A stretch of 64,000 nucleotides of DNA from Streptomyces guryensis. GTDB lineage: Bacteria > Actinomycetota > Actinomycetes > Streptomycetales > Streptomycetaceae. The DNA lies in contig NZ_JAJSBI010000003.1 of assembly GCF_021261325.1 (NCBI RefSeq), forward strand, positions 62,001 through 126,000. Reading direction: 5' to 3'. A program made the position numbers and the translations under genes. This document shows positions 1 to 9,850 of this stretch, in pieces (position 1 is the first letter of the stretch; each line of letters opens with the position of its first letter). A model generated the notes under the pieces. It was not told the DNA's origin and ran no database searches. It saw only the letters and a program-made list of their open reading frames with translations.

Positions 1-63
1 GGGCACCGCGCGCGGGGGAACGCGAGGAACACCAGCACCAACCGGGGGAAGAGGGGGGAAGCA

Positions 64-1344
64 ATGCCTCGTTGGAGGGCCTTGCCGGACGAACTCGATC
101 CGCAGGTCAGGGAGTTCGCGAGCCAGCTTCGGCGGCTCGTGGACCGCAGTGGCCTGAGTATCGCGTCGGTGGCCGACCGCACGGGCTACAGCAAGACGTC
201 CTGGGAGCGGTATCTCAATGGCCGGCTGCTCGCGCCCAAGGGCGCGATCGTGGCGCTGGCCGAGGTCACGGGTACCAATCCGATCCATCTGACGACCATG
301 TGGGAGCTCGCCGAACGGGCCTGGAGCCGTTCGGAGATGCGCCACGACATGACCATGGAGGCCATCCGCATCTCCCAGGCGCGCGCCGCGCTCGGTGAGT
401 TCGGGGCGCCTCCCGCCAGTGCCAAGGCAAGCGGCAAGGCGAGCAGCAAGGGCGGCACGACGGCCCGCAGGTCCGGCAGCGCGACGGCGACGCCGGGGAT
501 CGCGGGACCGGCGGGGGTGGCGCCGACGGTGCCGCCGCAGCCGGCGAGCCCGGATGTGCTGGACGCGGCGGGCGCGGTGCGGGAGGGCGGCGCGTCGCCC
601 TCCGTGGGCGCGCCCCCCGCGGATGCGCCCTCCGCGGACGCGCCGGAGAGCTCCTCGGGAGCCAACTCGTGGCGGCTGGCGGGGTACAAGGGCCCGTCGC
701 AGACCGGTGCGCGTGCTCCCGGAGCCGCGGCTCCGGCACCGGCGCCGCAGCCGGCGGCCGACGGTCATGGCTGGACGCGGGGGACACCGAGCCCGTCCGG
801 TGAGCCGCCGCAGGGCCCGCGGCCCGGCGGGGGCGCCTCCTCCGGCGGTGGCAGGCGGAAGCTGACGATGTTCCTCGCGGGGCTCGTCGGGGTGCTCGTG
901 GTGATAGCGGCCGTGTTCTATCTGACCGACAACGGCTCGGGCAGGAAGAACGAGGGCGGCGCCTCGCCGTCCCCGTCCGTCAGCGCCCGGACCGACCTGC
1001 CGGCCGGTGTGAAGTGCAGCGGCGCCTCCTGCACCGGCAAGGACGCGGAGGCCATGGGCTGCACCAAGGACGCCGCCTCGGTCACGACCGCCAAGACCGC
1101 CGTCGTCGGCACGACCACGGTCGAGGTGCGGTACAGCAAGATCTGCGGTGCGGCCTGGGGTCGTATCACCCAGGCCACCCAGGGGGACTCCGTCCAGGTG
1201 GCCGCCGGCAAGGCCAAGGAGAGCGACGGCATCACGGCCACCGGGGACAACATCGCCTACACGCCGATGGTCGCGGTCAAGGACGCGGGCGAGGCCAAGG
1301 CGTGCGCGACGCTGGCGTCGGGGCGGAAGGGGTGCACGACGTAG
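64..1344 (+). CDS. XRE-type HTH membrane protein with C-terminal DUF2690-like domain
   Basis: 426 aa. Residues 10-70 look like a Cro/CI-type helix-turn-helix (LSIASVADRTGYSKTSWERY). A long Ala/Pro/Ser-rich low-complexity linker follows, then one transmembrane segment near 270-288 (LTMFLAGLVGVLVVIAAVFY). The extracytoplasmic C-terminus has four to five cysteines (CSGASC, GCTKD, KICGAAW) and matches the pattern I associate with DUF2690. Inference: a membrane-tethered DNA-binding or signalling protein with a disulfide-stabilised sensor domain. The start is the ATG preceded by GGGGGGAAG. It stands alone upstream of mdh, and no ligand or target can be deduced. Confidence 0.8.
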   Translation: MPRWRALPDELDPQVREFASQLRRLVDRSGLSIASVADRTGYSKTSWERYLNGRLLAPKGAIVALAEVTGTNPIHLTTMWELAERAWSRSEMRHDMTMEAIRISQARAALGEFGAPPASAKASGKASSKGGTTARRSGSATATPGIAGPAGVAPTVPPQPASPDVLDAAGAVREGGASPSVGAPPADAPSADAPESSSGANSWRLAGYKGPSQTGARAPGAAAPAPAPQPAADGHGWTRGTPSPSGEPPQGPRPGGGASSGGGRRKLTMFLAGLVGVLVVIAAVFYLTDNGSGRKNEGGASPSPSVSARTDLPAGVKCSGASCTGKDAEAMGCTKDAASVTTAKTAVVGTTTVEVRYSKICGAAWGRITQATQGDSVQVAAGKAKESDGITATGDNIAYTPMVAVKDAGEAKACATLASGRKGCTT

Positions 1345-1576
1345 GGCGGGAAAAGCGGCGGCCGCCCGTCCGGGAGAGGGGGGACTGAGGCGGCCGCCGT
1401 GGGGGGACCGACCGTGCCGGACTCCCGTGGGGGTACGGTTCGCGTGCCCGGGATGGGGACGACTATTCCTCCCATCCACATCCCGATTCACATTTCTTCC
1501 GAGCCGGTCGACCCACCCGTTTCACTCTGTGGGGCGGGCCACACGGACCCGGACGTCCGGCATCCCGGATGCGCGA

Positions 1577-2676
<1,100 letters not shown>

Positions 2677-2726
2677 TCCACGGAGCCAAGTGGGCCATAC
2701 GGCTTCACGGTTCTGTCACGACCCTG

Positions 2727-2766
2727 CACGGGCCCCGTTCCGGTTCCTTCCGGAACGAGGCCCGTG
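2727..2766 (+). terminator. Terminator hairpin of mdh
   Basis: Arms 2727-2743 and 2750-2766 (CACGGGCC then CGTTCCGG on the left) pair almost perfectly around a 6-nt loop, with a single C/A mismatch. A short T-rich stretch follows a few bases later. Position about 50 nt after the mdh stop fits an intrinsic-type terminator. Confidence 0.75.
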
Positions 2767-2825
2767 GCCGTTTTCGCCGCTACCGTCAGAAGCGGTACCC
2801 AATGGGGTGATTCGGGGGGCGTGCC

Positions 2826-3749
2826 ATGAACAGTTGGGACGGCTACGACGACGGCCGCTCCGGTTCCGGACCGGAGCGCGAACCGAGCGAGGAGAGAGGC
2901 CGGGCGGCCTGGGCCGCCCAGCAGCCGGCACCTCCACCACCGTGGGCGTCGGCCGAGACGCAGACGGGCCAGGCACCACCGCCCTGGGCCTTCGCGCCGA
3001 CCCACACGGGCGGCGTCCTGCCGCCGACCTGGCCGCCACCGCCGCCTCCCGCGAACCCGCGCCCTGGCGCCCGCCGCGTCCTGGCCGTCCTCACGGCCAC
3101 CCTCGTCCTCGGTGCGGGCGCCGGAGCGGGCGCCTGGTACCTCACCCGCGACCACTCGCCCGGCACCGGGGCCACGCCCGCGACGAGCGTGAGCGTCACG
3201 GTCTCCACCACCCCGCCGCAGAGCCCGACGACCACCCCGACCCCCACTCCCACCCCCACCGCGTCCGCCTCGCTCCTGGCGTCCTCCTCCCCGCCGGCCG
3301 GCTACCGCCGCTCCCAGGACCCCGTCGGCTACGGGGTGGACGTCCCCCAGGGCTGGACCCGCCGCCAGAAGCAGGGCCAGTCGGCCCCCGTCGTCTCCTA
3401 CGACGCCCCCGCCGACGGCCGCCGGCTGCAGATCTTCGAGATCTCCGAGTCCACCCCCTACGAGTCCCTGACCCTCGCGGAGACCGACCCCGGCTACGGC
3501 TTCGCCGCGCAGCCCGGCTACCAGGTCGTCGAACGCGATCGCGGCGACACCTGGGCCGAGCTGTCGTACCGCTACGACGACAAGGACGAGGGCGCACGCC
3601 AGGTCATCGACCACCGCTTCGAGGCCGCCGACGGCACCCTGTACGCGATCCGTTCCAGCGGCCCCGCGCAGCTCGCCCCCGCGCTGGTACGGGAGCCGCT
3701 GGCGACGGCGGTGCGGTACTTCTGCCCCAAGGACGCCGACTGCTCGTAG
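2826..3749 (+). CDS. Proline-rich single-pass membrane protein, paralogue of the gene at 6993
   Basis: 307 aa. The N-terminal ~75 residues are Pro/Ala-rich and presumably cytoplasmic. One transmembrane helix lies near residues 80-103 (VLAVLTATLVLGAGAGAGAW), then a Ser/Thr/Pro linker and an extracellular domain of about 150 residues. That domain starts PAGYRRSQDPVGYGVDVPQGW and ends FCPKDADCS, probably with a C-terminal disulfide. The same fold pattern (PAGY, PQGW, FCP and a late Cys) is in the protein encoded at 6993-8078. Such ectodomains are often seen in Streptomyces membrane and kinase sensor proteins; the ligand is unknown. Confidence 0.8.
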   Translation: MNSWDGYDDGRSGSGPEREPSEERGRAAWAAQQPAPPPPWASAETQTGQAPPPWAFAPTHTGGVLPPTWPPPPPPANPRPGARRVLAVLTATLVLGAGAGAGAWYLTRDHSPGTGATPATSVSVTVSTTPPQSPTTTPTPTPTPTASASLLASSSPPAGYRRSQDPVGYGVDVPQGWTRRQKQGQSAPVVSYDAPADGRRLQIFEISESTPYESLTLAETDPGYGFAAQPGYQVVERDRGDTWAELSYRYDDKDEGARQVIDHRFEAADGTLYAIRSSGPAQLAPALVREPLATAVRYFCPKDADCS

Positions 3750-3772
3750 CCCCCTGGCTGTCGGCCGAGTGG

Positions 3773-4708
3773 TCAGACGGCCGGGCCGGGCAGTTGTTTC
3801 TCGAACCAGTGGTCGCCGTAGACGTGGTCGACGTATGCGGGGATCTCGGTGTAGCCGGACGCCCGGTACATCGCCTGGGCCTCGGTGAGGCTCGCGTGGG
3901 TGTCGAGTCGTACGACGGTGCAGTCGCGGGCGGTCGCCGCCTCCTCCAGGGCGGCGAGGATCCGGCGGGCGAGGCCGAGGCGGCGGGCTTCGGGATGCAC
4001 CCACACGTGCCGGATCTCGCCGACGCCGGGTTCCAGGCGCCGCAGCGCGCCGCAGCCCACCGGGCGGCCCTCCTCGTAGGCGACGAAGAACGCGCCCGCC
4101 TCCCCTGACACCTCCGCCGGCCCCACCAGGTCGGACTTGTCGAAGCCCTCGGGGAAGCGTGCGTCGATCTCGGCGGCGTAGGCGTCCAGGCAGGCGCGGG
4201 CGTCCGGGGAGGCGCCGTCGACGAGGTCGACGGTGATGGCGGCCAGGCGCAGCAGACGCTGGGCGGTGGCCATCGCCTCGACGAGCTGCGCGCGCCGGCC
4301 GGGGGCGAGGGCGTCCAGCAGGCCCGCGGCGAGGGCGTCGGCCCGGCGGTTCTGCTCCGTGACCTCGACGCGTCCGGCGGGTGTCGGCTCGACCATGCGC
4401 AACCGGTTGTCGTCCGGGTGGGCGCTGAGCCGGACCAGGCCCTGCGCCTCCAGCGCCTTCGTCATCCGGCTGAGGTACCCGGCGTCGAGACCGAGGCGGC
4501 TCCTGAGTTCCCGGAGCGAGACCCCGCCCGGTCTCTCGGCGATCTCGAACAGCAGCCGGGCCTCACCGAGGGGCCGGTCCTGGCCGAGGTAGTGGTCTTC
4601 CAGCGCCCCGATACGGCGCGTGAAGTAGCGGTTGAACCGGCGGAGGGCCGCCACCTGCTCCGCCGGCACCGGCTGTGTGGACACCGGCTCCGTACGTCCT
4701 GGCTCCAT
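3773..4708 (-). CDS. MarR-family regulator fused to GNAT acetyltransferase
   Basis: 311 aa. Residues about 15-150 form a MarR-like winged helix (RELRSRLGLDAGYLSRMTKA, then a wing with HPDDNR). Residues about 160-305 are a GNAT N-acetyltransferase with the acetyl-CoA-binding motif VHPEARRLGLARRILAALEE. MarR-GNAT fusions are a known actinobacterial architecture; the acetyl acceptor is unknown. The ATG lies inside a perfect inverted repeat and has no Shine-Dalgarno. A TAAAGT 8 nt upstream suggests leaderless transcription and strong autoregulation. Confidence 0.88.
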   Translation of the reverse strand: MEPGRTEPVSTQPVPAEQVAALRRFNRYFTRRIGALEDHYLGQDRPLGEARLLFEIAERPGGVSLRELRSRLGLDAGYLSRMTKALEAQGLVRLSAHPDDNRLRMVEPTPAGRVEVTEQNRRADALAAGLLDALAPGRRAQLVEAMATAQRLLRLAAITVDLVDGASPDARACLDAYAAEIDARFPEGFDKSDLVGPAEVSGEAGAFFVAYEEGRPVGCGALRRLEPGVGEIRHVWVHPEARRLGLARRILAALEEAATARDCTVVRLDTHASLTEAQAMYRASGYTEIPAYVDHVYGDHWFEKQLPGPAV

Positions 4709-4739
4709 GTTCTTTGACTTTAGTCAAAGAACATGGAGC
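4702..4739. promoter_or_regulatory. 18-bp inverted repeat over the MarR-GNAT start codon
   Basis: Arms 4702-4719 and 4722-4739 are perfect complements (core TTTGACT and AGTCAAA) separated by TT. On the minus strand the repeat contains TTGACT and TAAAGT, which resemble promoter elements, and the ATG of the MarR-GNAT gene. It is most simply an autoregulatory operator. Confidence 0.75.
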
Positions 4740-4848
4740 GGTCCATCCCTCGGCATTCCGCTACCGCCGGTCCCAGCAGCCCCTCTATGCTGATGGTTTG
4801 TCAACTGAACGTCTGACAACGGTCTTTCCACGCATCGGGGGAGTTCGC

Positions 4849-6627
4849 GTGAGCACCGCATTTGTGCCACAGCAACCGCAGCCGACGACGCCCGCAGGGG
4901 CGCCACCCACACCACCGCCCACTCCGCCGCACGCCAGCGAGGCGACCCGGCTGCTGTGCGCGGGCACCTATCTGGACTCCGGTTACCGCGACCGCGTCAT
5001 CGAGGAACTGCACCTCAACGAGCAGCGGATCGTGGCGCCCTCGCTCGGCTTCGACGCCGCCCGCGTTCTCGCGCATGCCCTGCGCGCCCGCCGCCAGGAG
5101 CTGCTGTGGGCCGGAGCGATCATCGGGCTGTGGGTGGTGGGCTCGGCTCTCAGCGCGGGCCTGCTGCTCTTCTTCCTCTGGCCGAGCGTGCTGCTCGCGC
5201 TCGCCCCGTGGGTCAGGGGCCGCGGCGAACGGCCGCCGGTGTACCGCCGGATCGCCGCGTTCCTCGTCCGCTGGTGGGGCCGTACGTTCTTCGCGGTGGT
5301 GCTGTTCCTCATCGTCGTCGCGGCGTTCGGCGGCGGTTCCAACGACAGCTCCTCGTACGGTTCGTACGGCTCCGACTACGGCTACTCGGACTCGCCGAGC
5401 GCCGGTGACGTGTTCTCGCCGAACAACATCGCCGACGCGATCAGGCCGTGGCAGGCCTGGCTCACGCTCGCCGTGTTCGCGCTCATCGCCTGGTGCGTGC
5501 ACGCCCAGCGCCACCAGTTCAGCCGGGCGCTGGCCGCCGAGCTCTCCCCGCAGCGCTTCCCGGACGCCGCCTCCGACCCCGCCGAGCAGGCCGAGAACGC
5601 CCGCTTCCAGCGGCTGAAGCAGCGCATCCGCGTCGAGCAGCACGCACCGCTGGTCATGTACCACGAGGCCCGCCCGTTCTGCGGGGCCGGAGCGGCGTAC
5701 AACACCTGGGTGCTAGCCGTTGAGCTGCGGCGGGACGAGCTGAAGAAGCAGCAGCCGCTCAGCAACCGCGCGGTCCTGGAGCGGGTCCGCCCGCTGCTCG
5801 AACAGCTCCGCGTCCCGGCCGAGTACGCGGGCCCCGGCGTCCGCGACCGGCTGCGCTGGCTGGAGATCGACGAGTGCGTGTTCCTGCCCGCGGAGGGGCT
5901 GCTCACCCGGGACCAGGCGCCGTACACCCCGCAGGCCTTCGAGGACCACCGGGCCCGCGCGGTCGAGGAGGGCGCCGAGAAACGGCGGCACTTCCTGCGC
6001 ATCCGCGTCGGCGGCTGGGAGGAGGAGCTGGTCGTCACGGTCTTCGTGCGCATCCACACCCAGGGCCGGATGCTGATGCTGGAGATCGCCCCGCATGTGC
6101 TGACGCCGGTGCGTCAGGACTTCAAGGACGCGGACCGTACGGCCCACCGGTTCCGCAACAACAACGTGCTCGGCAAGGCGGCGGGTGCCGTCGTCCTGGT
6201 CCCCGGGTCCGCGGGGCGCTCGCTCGCCCAGCTCGGCCGCGGCCTGGTCTACGTGTGGCGGTTGCTGACCGGCGGGTACGCGGGCGCGCTGCCCGACGGT
6301 CCGGCGCTGTCGGTGCGCGAACTGGGCTCGGTGACGGCCGGTTCGCTCTTCCAGGAGATGGACGTGGCGCGCTATCTGAAGAGTGTGCAGGACCGGGTCG
6401 CGGGCGGGGTGCGGGCGGCGCTCGCCGAAGCCGGTTACGAGACCGGGGAGTTCATGCAGAAGATCGTGAACATCAGCAACGGCGACGTCAACATCGGCAA
6501 TATCTCGGGCAGCAACAACTCGATCGCGGCAGGCATGCAGAACTCCGCCTCGTCGTCCAGCTCCTCGGGTTCCAACGTCTCGGGCGGCGCGTCGCCGCAG
6601 AAGGGGGCCGACAGCAATGGCCAGTGA
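4849..6627 (+). CDS. Polytopic membrane protein with C-terminal Gly/Asn-rich repeat-like motif
   Basis: 592 aa from a GTG preceded by GGGGGAG; the open frame upstream lacks a ribosome site. A Pro-rich N-terminus is followed by hydrophobic segments near residues 85-118, 140-160 and 200-215. A long cytoplasmic region of about 330 residues follows, with no family I recognise. The last 60 residues carry GDVNIGNISGSNNSIAAG (residues 544-561) and then a Ser-rich tail. The same motif opens the next gene product, whose start overlaps this gene by 11 bp. The shared motif implies that the two proteins associate or co-assemble. Confidence 0.75.
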   Translation: MSTAFVPQQPQPTTPAGAPPTPPPTPPHASEATRLLCAGTYLDSGYRDRVIEELHLNEQRIVAPSLGFDAARVLAHALRARRQELLWAGAIIGLWVVGSALSAGLLLFFLWPSVLLALAPWVRGRGERPPVYRRIAAFLVRWWGRTFFAVVLFLIVVAAFGGGSNDSSSYGSYGSDYGYSDSPSAGDVFSPNNIADAIRPWQAWLTLAVFALIAWCVHAQRHQFSRALAAELSPQRFPDAASDPAEQAENARFQRLKQRIRVEQHAPLVMYHEARPFCGAGAAYNTWVLAVELRRDELKKQQPLSNRAVLERVRPLLEQLRVPAEYAGPGVRDRLRWLEIDECVFLPAEGLLTRDQAPYTPQAFEDHRARAVEEGAEKRRHFLRIRVGGWEEELVVTVFVRIHTQGRMLMLEIAPHVLTPVRQDFKDADRTAHRFRNNNVLGKAAGAVVLVPGSAGRSLAQLGRGLVYVWRLLTGGYAGALPDGPALSVRELGSVTAGSLFQEMDVARYLKSVQDRVAGGVRAALAEAGYETGEFMQKIVNISNGDVNIGNISGSNNSIAAGMQNSASSSSSSGSNVSGGASPQKGADSNGQ

Positions 6628-6982
6628 AGACCAGGGCATCACCATCGGCGACATCTCGGGCAGCAACAACGCGGTCGCCGCCGGCAACAACGCAAGCGCC
6701 GAGAGCCATGTGCACCACGGCCCGGGGGTGCCGTCGGACGAGGAGACCCGGCAACTCCTCGCAGCAGTGCGGAAGTTGAGGCAGGACCTGGCGCTGGTGA
6801 ACAGCACCGGGCAGACCGTCGCGCTGGGCCAGGCGCTGGCCGACACGGAGACCGAGATCACCAGTACCGGTCAGGCGGGGCCCACGCGCCGTCAGCGCCT
6901 GCGCGAACTCCTCACCGACTCCCAGGCCCTGGTGACCTTCCTCTCCTCCGCCGGCGCCCTGGCCGGCCTGCTGGGGCGGTGA
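6617..6982 (+). CDS. Small protein with N-terminal IGDISGSNNAVAAG motif
   Basis: 121 aa, overlapping the previous gene by 11 bp, so probably translationally coupled. Residues 8-29 (ITIGDISGSNNAVAAGNNAS) repeat the motif at the end of the upstream protein with about 70% identity. The middle (residues 40-80) is a predicted amphipathic or coiled helix (EETRQLLAAVRKLRQDLALV). The end is a hydrophobic helix (VTFLSSAGALAGLLG). I do not recognise a catalytic domain. Short beta-arch-forming motifs shared by adjacent genes are characteristic of bacterial amyloid-signalling pairs; that link is inference. Confidence 0.75.
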   Translation: MASEDQGITIGDISGSNNAVAAGNNASAESHVHHGPGVPSDEETRQLLAAVRKLRQDLALVNSTGQTVALGQALADTETEITSTGQAGPTRRQRLRELLTDSQALVTFLSSAGALAGLLGR

Positions 6983-6992
6983 GAGGGACACG

Positions 6993-8078
6993 ATGAGCGG
7001 GGGCGAGCGGTACTGGAACGAGGACACCCAGCGCTGGGAGGACGGCACGGGCGGCAGCCCGGCGGCCGAACCGACGCTGCCGACGCCGGTGGAGGAGGGG
7101 CCGCCGCCTTCCGGCCCGGACTACCCGGCCCCTCCGGCTTCGACGCCCACCGTGGGGACGGCGGCTCCCACGGTCGAGTCCGAGGCTCCCGCCGTGGGGA
7201 CGCAGCCCCCCACCGTGGGGGCGCAGGGCTGGCCCGGAGGCGGCGCGGACAGCGCCTGGCACGGTCCGGGGGCCGAGGGGCCCGTGCCGGAGTGGTCCAC
7301 CGGTGCGTCCTGGCCGCCCCCCGCCCCCGCCCCGGCGCCTGCCCCTGCCGGAGGGCTCAACCGGCGGCTCGTCTGGTCCGTGGTCGTCGGTTCCGCCGTC
7401 GTCGGGGTCGCCGTGAGCCTCGTACTGACCCTCGTGGTCGGAAAGGACGACGGGTCGGGGAAGAAGCCCGTGGCGGCGAGTTCCGTCACGCCGTCCACGC
7501 CGTCCACGGACTCCGCGTCGCCGGACGTGTCGCCCTCGCCCTACGCCGACGACACGGGGTCGCTGTCCCCCTCCGCCTCCGCGCCACCCGCGGGATACGA
7601 GCTGCGCGACGACACGGAGGGGTTCCGGATCGCGATACCGCAGGGGTGGTCGCGCAGCAGCACCGATTCGGTGTACGGGATGGCCGTGGTCAACTACCGC
7701 AGCGCCGACCGGGAACAGCGGCTGCAGGTGTACCAGGTGCAGGAGTCGTCCCCCGACGCCTCCTTCAAGCTGTACCTGTCCGACCAGACCCCCAAGCCCG
7801 CCGGTTTCAAGAAGCTCGATCTGCAGAAGCTCGACGACGGCCGGTTCACCGGCTCACGGCTGGAGTATCAGGCCGGCACGATCAAGGGTGAGCCCGACGT
7901 CGGCACCTGGCACGTCTACGACGAGCGCTTCGTCGCGGCGGACGGCAACATCTACGCCATCGCCTCGTACGGCCCCGACTCCACCGGCCACGACGCCCAA
8001 CTCGCCGACCTGACCACGGCGTTGAAGTGGTTCTGCCCGCCCTACACGACCTGCGGCCCGGACCCGGGAACCGACTGA
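6993..8078 (+). CDS. Single-pass membrane protein, paralogue of the gene at 2826
   Basis: 361 aa, ten bases after the preceding small gene, so probably the third gene of that operon. A Pro/Thr-rich cytoplasmic N-terminus contains imperfect repeats of PTVGT/APTVE type. One transmembrane helix lies near residues 127-150 (VVVGSAVVGVAVSLVLTLVV). The extracellular domain begins PAGYELRDDTEGFRIAIPQGW and ends WFCPPYTTCG. It aligns by eye along its length with the ectodomain encoded at 2826-3749, including the C-terminal cysteines. Function is unknown; a cell-surface sensor or anchor role is inference. Confidence 0.78.
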   Translation: MSGGERYWNEDTQRWEDGTGGSPAAEPTLPTPVEEGPPPSGPDYPAPPASTPTVGTAAPTVESEAPAVGTQPPTVGAQGWPGGGADSAWHGPGAEGPVPEWSTGASWPPPAPAPAPAPAGGLNRRLVWSVVVGSAVVGVAVSLVLTLVVGKDDGSGKKPVAASSVTPSTPSTDSASPDVSPSPYADDTGSLSPSASAPPAGYELRDDTEGFRIAIPQGWSRSSTDSVYGMAVVNYRSADREQRLQVYQVQESSPDASFKLYLSDQTPKPAGFKKLDLQKLDDGRFTGSRLEYQAGTIKGEPDVGTWHVYDERFVAADGNIYAIASYGPDSTGHDAQLADLTTALKWFCPPYTTCGPDPGTD

Positions 8079-8189
8079 CCGCTCTCCGTTTCATTTCCAT
8101 TCCGTTTCGCCCCATTTGTCCGCATTTTCAGTGACGCAGCGCACTTTCCGCCATGGATTGCGCATGCAACGGGAGGCGGGGGGCAGGCG

Positions 8190-8219
8190 CTCACGGTCCT
8201 CGTGAGGGACACATGTGTC
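8190..8219. promoter_or_regulatory. Two adjacent dyads upstream of the betaine operon
   Basis: A hairpin CTCACG/CGTGAG (8190-8195, 8201-8206) is followed at once by a perfect 12-bp palindrome GACACATGTGTC (8208-8219), 40 bp before the aldehyde dehydrogenase start. The palindrome is a candidate repressor site for the choline/betaine operon. No BetI-type regulator is present in the window. Confidence 0.4.
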
Positions 8220-8259
8220 ACTCAGGGGCACCGAACAGGAACGGAAGGCAATACGGATC

Positions 8260-9789
8260 ATGGCGGAGAGAGCGGAAACCCAGGGGCTGGACGCGCAGGC
8301 GACCATCCACGTGGCAGGGGAGTGGCGGGAAGCCGTCTCCGGCGCCACGCGCGAGATCATCGACCCCGCGGACGGCCAGGGCTTCGCTCTGGTTGCGGAG
8401 GGCGACGAGAAGGACACGGACCTGGCGGTCGCGGCGGCCCGGCACGCCTTCGACCACGGCGACTGGCCCCGCACCTCCGTGGCCGAGCGCGCCGCGCTGC
8501 TGCGCCGCGTCGCCGACCTCCTCGTGCGCGACCGTGAGCGGCTCGGGCTGCTGGAGAGCCGCGACGCCGGCAAGACCGTCGAAGAGGGCCGGGTCGACAT
8601 CGACTGCGTCGCCGACGCCTTCCGCTACTTCGCCGACCTGGTGGCCGGCGAGGCCCCGGGCCGGGTCGTCGACGCGGGCTCGCCCGACATCCACAGCGTC
8701 GTCGTGCACGAACCGGTCGGCGTCTGCGCGTTGATCACGCCCTGGAACTACCCACTCCTCCAGGCCAGCTGGAAGATCGCCCCGGCTCTCGCGGCGGGCA
8801 ACACCTTCGTGATCAAGCCGAGCGAGATCACCCCGCTCACCACCATCGCGCTCATCGACCTGCTCTCCGATGCCGGGCTGCCCACCGGTGTCGCGGGCAT
8901 CGTCACCGGCCCCGGCCACACGGTCGGTGCCCGGCTCGCCGAGCACCCGGACGTCGACCTGGTCTCCTTCACCGGGGGTCTGGTCAGCGGCACCAAGGTC
9001 GCGCAGGCCGCGGCCCCGAGCGTCAAGAAGGTCGCCCTGGAACTCGGCGGCAAGAACCCCAATGTCGTCTTCGCCGACGCCTGCGCGACGGACGAGGGGT
9101 TCGACACCGCCGTCGACCAGGCCCTGAACGCGGCCTTCATCCACAGCGGCCAGGTCTGCTCGGCCGGCTCCCGCCTCATCGTCGAGGAATCCCTGCGGGA
9201 GCGCTTCGTCGCCGAACTCGCCCGCCGGGCCGGCCGGATCCGCCTGGGCCGCGGCACCGAGGACGGCGTCGAGTGCGGCCCCCTCGTCTCCGCGCAGCAG
9301 CGCGCCAAGGTCGAGGCGTACGTCGCCTCCGCGCTCTCCGAGGGTGCGGTGCTACGCACCGGCGGCAAGCGCCCCGAGCAGTCGCCGGAACGCCCCGCGG
9401 ACGGCTACTTCTACGAGCCGACGGTCCTCGACCAGTGCCACCGCGAGATGCGCGTCGTACGCGAAGAGGTCTTCGGGCCTGTCCTCACGGTGGAGACGTT
9501 CCGCACCGAGGACGAGGCCGTCGCCCTCGCCAATGACACCGAGTACGGCCTCGCGGGGGCCGTGTGGACCGCCGACGCGGGGCGGGCCCGGCGCGTGGCC
9601 GGTCGTCTCCGGCACGGCACCGTCTGGATCAACGACTTCCATCCCTATCTTCCGCAGGCGGAGTGGGGCGGGTTCGGCAAGAGCGGGGTGGGGCGAGAGC
9701 TCGGTCCTGCGGGGCTGGCCGAGTACCGCGAGACCAAGCACGTGTACCAGAACCTGGCGCCCAAGGCTGTGCGCTGGTTCCGCGGCTGA
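8260..9789 (+). CDS. betB: Aldehyde dehydrogenase, probably betaine aldehyde dehydrogenase
   Basis: 509 aa, NAD(P)-dependent aldehyde dehydrogenase superfamily. The catalytic Glu is in VALELGGKNP and the nucleophilic Cys in SGQVCSAGSR; TPWNYPLLQASWKIAPALAAGN and EVFGPVLTVE are conserved family segments. Location directly before a GMC oxidoreductase and a glycine-betaine/proline-type ABC transporter makes oxidation of betaine aldehyde to glycine betaine the likely reaction. I used the internal ATG at 8260, with GGAAGG upstream; an ATG 45 nt earlier is possible. The exact substrate cannot be fixed from sequence. Confidence 0.88.
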   Translation: MAERAETQGLDAQATIHVAGEWREAVSGATREIIDPADGQGFALVAEGDEKDTDLAVAAARHAFDHGDWPRTSVAERAALLRRVADLLVRDRERLGLLESRDAGKTVEEGRVDIDCVADAFRYFADLVAGEAPGRVVDAGSPDIHSVVVHEPVGVCALITPWNYPLLQASWKIAPALAAGNTFVIKPSEITPLTTIALIDLLSDAGLPTGVAGIVTGPGHTVGARLAEHPDVDLVSFTGGLVSGTKVAQAAAPSVKKVALELGGKNPNVVFADACATDEGFDTAVDQALNAAFIHSGQVCSAGSRLIVEESLRERFVAELARRAGRIRLGRGTEDGVECGPLVSAQQRAKVEAYVASALSEGAVLRTGGKRPEQSPERPADGYFYEPTVLDQCHREMRVVREEVFGPVLTVETFRTEDEAVALANDTEYGLAGAVWTADAGRARRVAGRLRHGTVWINDFHPYLPQAEWGGFGKSGVGRELGPAGLAEYRETKHVYQNLAPKAVRWFRG

Positions 9790-9850
9790 GACTGCGCTGC
9801 GCGGCGCTCCGCTGGGTGCCGTGGGCAGGCCGTCGGTCGTCCGCAGGCCA

